Assembly (NCBI GenBank): GCA_029937655.1
Contig: JAPYPK010000066.1
Location: 1 to 7,902 of the forward strand
DNA length: 7,902 nt
From: Nitrospinaceae bacterium
GTDB taxonomy: Bacteria > Nitrospinota > Nitrospinia > Nitrospinales > VA-1
Reading direction: 5' to 3'
Both the position numbers and the translations under genes were made by a program. Below are positions 6,281-7,902 of this stretch, one piece after another (positions within the stretch are counted from its first letter, which is position 1; every line of letters begins with the position of its first letter). Below the pieces are notes generated by a model, which was not told the DNA's origin, made no database searches, and saw only the letters and a list, made by a program, of their open reading frames with translations.

Positions 6281-7436
6281 AGCTAATACATTTCTCATGA
6301 CCCTTGGGATCATGATCGGCATCGCATCTTTGACAGTTATCGTTGCTATTGGAGAGGGAACCAAATCCAAAGTTCTCAACCGAATTGCTAATATGGGATT
6401 TGGACCAGAATCTTTTTCAGTTTATTCCGGCGCAGGCCGGCTTTTTTTTGGACGTAATCGAAATATCACAAGTATGACCCTACAAGATGTTGATGATATT
6501 CGAGCCATGCCTGGAGTTGCTATTGTTGTTCCTCGGCAGCGAAAGCGAATGCGTATTATCAATAAAAAAGAATTTACCACGACTCGGGTATATGGTGTTT
6601 CTCCGGAATGGCAACCTGCGCGTCAATGGAGGGTAGTAGACGGAGAGTTTTTTAATGATATGGATATGGATCGAAAGAGAAAGGTTATTGTTCTAGGAAA
6701 TACTCCTGCTCAGAAAATATTTGGGGAGATGGACCCTCTTGGAAAAAAAATAAGAGTAGGGCAGGTGTTTTTTGAAGTCATCGGTCTTCTAGAAACAAAA
6801 GGACTCACTGAAAGTGGATACGACCCAGATGACAGAGCACTTATTCCATTAACAACAGCTATGTCACGTCTATTTAGGCAGACTCACCTTCATAGCATCA
6901 AGGTTGTGTCTACTAACTCAGAGGCCGTCAGAGAAACTATGGAAGGCGTGACTCAAGTTTTAAGAAGGAATCACGGTTTATCACCCTTGGCTGACGACGA
7001 CTTTCGTTTTGTTACTCCAGAAGGAATAATGCAATGGGTCACTGAATCGGAACAAGCACTAAACCGAATGTTGTTGCTTATATCGACAGTATCACTCCTT
7101 GTTGGTGGAGTTGTGATCATGAATATCCTTCTGGTTTCTATCAGAGAACGTATACGTGAAATTGGTGTGCGACGTTGTTTTGGTGCTCGTCGAGCGGATA
7201 TTACTCAACAATTTCTATTCGAGTCAGTATTGGTTTCATTACTTGGAGGAGTTATGGGATCATCTCTAGGGTGGATTCTATCCAGTTCCTTAAACCATTT
7301 TAATTTATTGCCAGCAAAGATTACCTGGGATCCATTTGTGCTTGCGTTTGGATTTTCGATGATAGTTGGCCTTGTCTTCGGTATTCACCCAGCAAGGAAA
7401 GCAGCGAGTTTGAGTCCAGATGAAACTATTCGCTAG
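6228..7436 (+). CDS. MacB/FtsX-type ABC transporter permease (first of two)
   Basis: Inner-membrane permease of the MacB/LolC mechanotransmission class. With the ATG at 6228 it is 402 residues. Helix 1 is at about 21-43 (LGIMIGIASLTVIVAIGEG). A large periplasmic MacB-PCD-like domain (about 55-275) follows, then helices at about 281-305, 331-355 and 369-386. The FtsX hallmark IREIGVRRCFGARRADI lies at 309-325, a coupling segment toward the ATPase, and the protein closes with PARKAASLSPDETIR. The open frame reaches back to TTG 6210, with ATGs at 6219 and 6228. I prefer 6228 because the product begins MRILKNLGQALRGL, the usual family start, and a GGA lies eight bases before it. The gene then overlaps the ATPase by 53 bases. 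It lacks a fused ATPase domain, unlike classical MacB. It probably pairs with the second permease or itself. Confidence 0.9.
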   Translation: MRILKNLGQALRGLQLNKANTFLMTLGIMIGIASLTVIVAIGEGTKSKVLNRIANMGFGPESFSVYSGAGRLFFGRNRNITSMTLQDVDDIRAMPGVAIVVPRQRKRMRIINKKEFTTTRVYGVSPEWQPARQWRVVDGEFFNDMDMDRKRKVIVLGNTPAQKIFGEMDPLGKKIRVGQVFFEVIGLLETKGLTESGYDPDDRALIPLTTAMSRLFRQTHLHSIKVVSTNSEAVRETMEGVTQVLRRNHGLSPLADDDFRFVTPEGIMQWVTESEQALNRMLLLISTVSLLVGGVVIMNILLVSIRERIREIGVRRCFGARRADITQQFLFESVLVSLLGGVMGSSLGWILSSSLNHFNLLPAKITWDPFVLAFGFSMIVGLVFGIHPARKAASLSPDETIR

Positions 7437-7437
7437 G
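7435..7437 (+). promoter_or_regulatory. Ribosome site for the second permease, overlapping the stop of the first
   Basis: AGG at 7435-7437 uses the last two bases of the first permease's TAG and sits six bases before the ATG at 7444. The seven-base gap and shared sequence suggest translational coupling of the two permeases. The site is short, so coupling may matter more than its own strength. Confidence 0.45.
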
Positions 7438-7443
7438 TTTATT

Positions 7444-7902
7444 ATGAAATTACTGACTATCGCACTTACCGCCCTAAAATCGAATAAAACAAGATTTTTT
7501 TTAGCATCTCTTGGCATCATGATTGGAATTGCTGCCGTGATAGTGATGGTTGCAATTGGTAAAGGGTCACAGCATGAAGTTATGACTGTCATAGCGAAAA
7601 TGGGTGAGAATCTTTTGACGGTAAATGCGGGAGAAATGAAACGAAGAGGGGGTCGACTTCGACTTTCTGGGAACGTCACAACTTTAAACCTGCGGGATGC
7701 GGATTATTTGTCACAGAAAGTTGGTGGAATTAATTTTGTAGCACCTTTTGAGATAAAAGAAATGAAGGTTAAGTATCTTCAAGTTCTAACATCAACAAAT
7801 GTGGCTGGATCCACTTTAGAATTTTTAGAAATACGTAATTATGAAATTGCCTCCGGTGAAATGTTCACCGAGATGGATCAAAAACTTGGAGCGAGAGTTG
7901 CT
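7444..7902 (+). CDS. Second MacB/FtsX-type ABC permease, partial (cut by window edge)
   Basis: An open frame of 153 codons runs without a stop to the last base of the window, so only the N-terminal part is seen. The product begins MKLLTIALTALKSNKTRFFL. Helix 1 is at about 18-38 (LGIMIGIAAVIVMVAIGKG), followed by the start of a MacB-like periplasmic domain ending in ASGEMFTEMDQK. It is a clear paralogue of the permease just upstream: both carry the NK..FF/NTF lead-in, the identical LGIMIGIA core, a VAIG(E/K)G exit and an IA-x-MG segment. The rest differs, so this is an old duplication. It would supply the second half of a heterodimeric transmembrane unit, as LolC and LolE do. The start is fixed by the AGG at 7435-7437 and the seven-base gap. 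The remaining helices and the FtsX motif lie outside the window. Confidence 0.88.
   Translation, partial: MKLLTIALTALKSNKTRFFLASLGIMIGIAAVIVMVAIGKGSQHEVMTVIAKMGENLLTVNAGEMKRRGGRLRLSGNVTTLNLRDADYLSQKVGGINFVAPFEIKEMKVKYLQVLTSTNVAGSTLEFLEIRNYEIASGEMFTEMDQKLGARVA

Noticed and set aside
6077..6379. 100-codon minus-strand frame spanning the ATPase/permease junction
   Set aside because: Antisense to two genes with intact motifs; composition is not protein-like.
7305..7679. 124-codon minus-strand frame spanning the two permeases
   Set aside because: Antisense to the end of one permease and the start of the next, both clearly coding on the plus strand.

Overview
The window is AT-rich bacterial DNA from a Gram-negative, double-membrane organism. 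This is shown by an AsmA-type envelope protein and a MacA/MacB-type export operon, both of which belong to diderm bacteria. The Nfu protein combines an NFU1-like N-terminal domain with a C-terminal CxxC domain, as in mitochondria, alphaproteobacteria and some delta/Bdellovibrionota-like lineages. The taxon cannot be fixed from the sequence; a Bdellovibrionota or other former deltaproteobacterial lineage is only a weak guess. No rRNA, tRNA, CRISPR array, insertion sequence or phage gene was seen.

Layout, left to right. (1) 134-799 (+): an Nfu-type iron-sulfur scaffold/carrier with a lysine-rich N-terminal extension. (2) 847-881: a strong hairpin, T-flanked on both sides, that can end transcription from either strand. 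(3) 937-1305 (-): an unrecognised small protein with two membrane helices, convergent with nfu. (4) 1306-1901: about 600 bases with no supportable gene. (5) 1902-4097 (-): a 731-residue AsmA/YhdP-type protein. (6) 4098-4253: a divergent intergenic region with a good sigma70-like promoter facing right. (7) 4254 to the right edge (+): a tightly packed operon for a MacAB-type exporter. It encodes a membrane-fusion adaptor, a separate LolD/MacB-type ATPase, a MacB-type permease and a second MacB-type permease cut by the window edge.

How the genes may work together. The operon encodes an inner-membrane ABC exporter of the mechanotransmission (MacB/LolCDE) type with a periplasmic adaptor. Two non-identical permeases beside one ATPase gene suggest a heterodimeric membrane part, as in LolCDE, rather than the fused homodimeric MacB. 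No TolC-type outer-membrane factor is in the window. The AsmA-like protein starts divergently from the same 156-base region. Since AsmA-family proteins are linked to envelope lipid traffic, a shared envelope role is possible but is inference. The nfu gene looks unrelated to the exporter.

Nothing here is a clearly undescribed system. The points most worth checking are the two-permease exporter with its divergent AsmA partner, the roughly 53-base ATPase/permease gene overlap, the A10 tract in nfu, and the long empty intergenic stretch.
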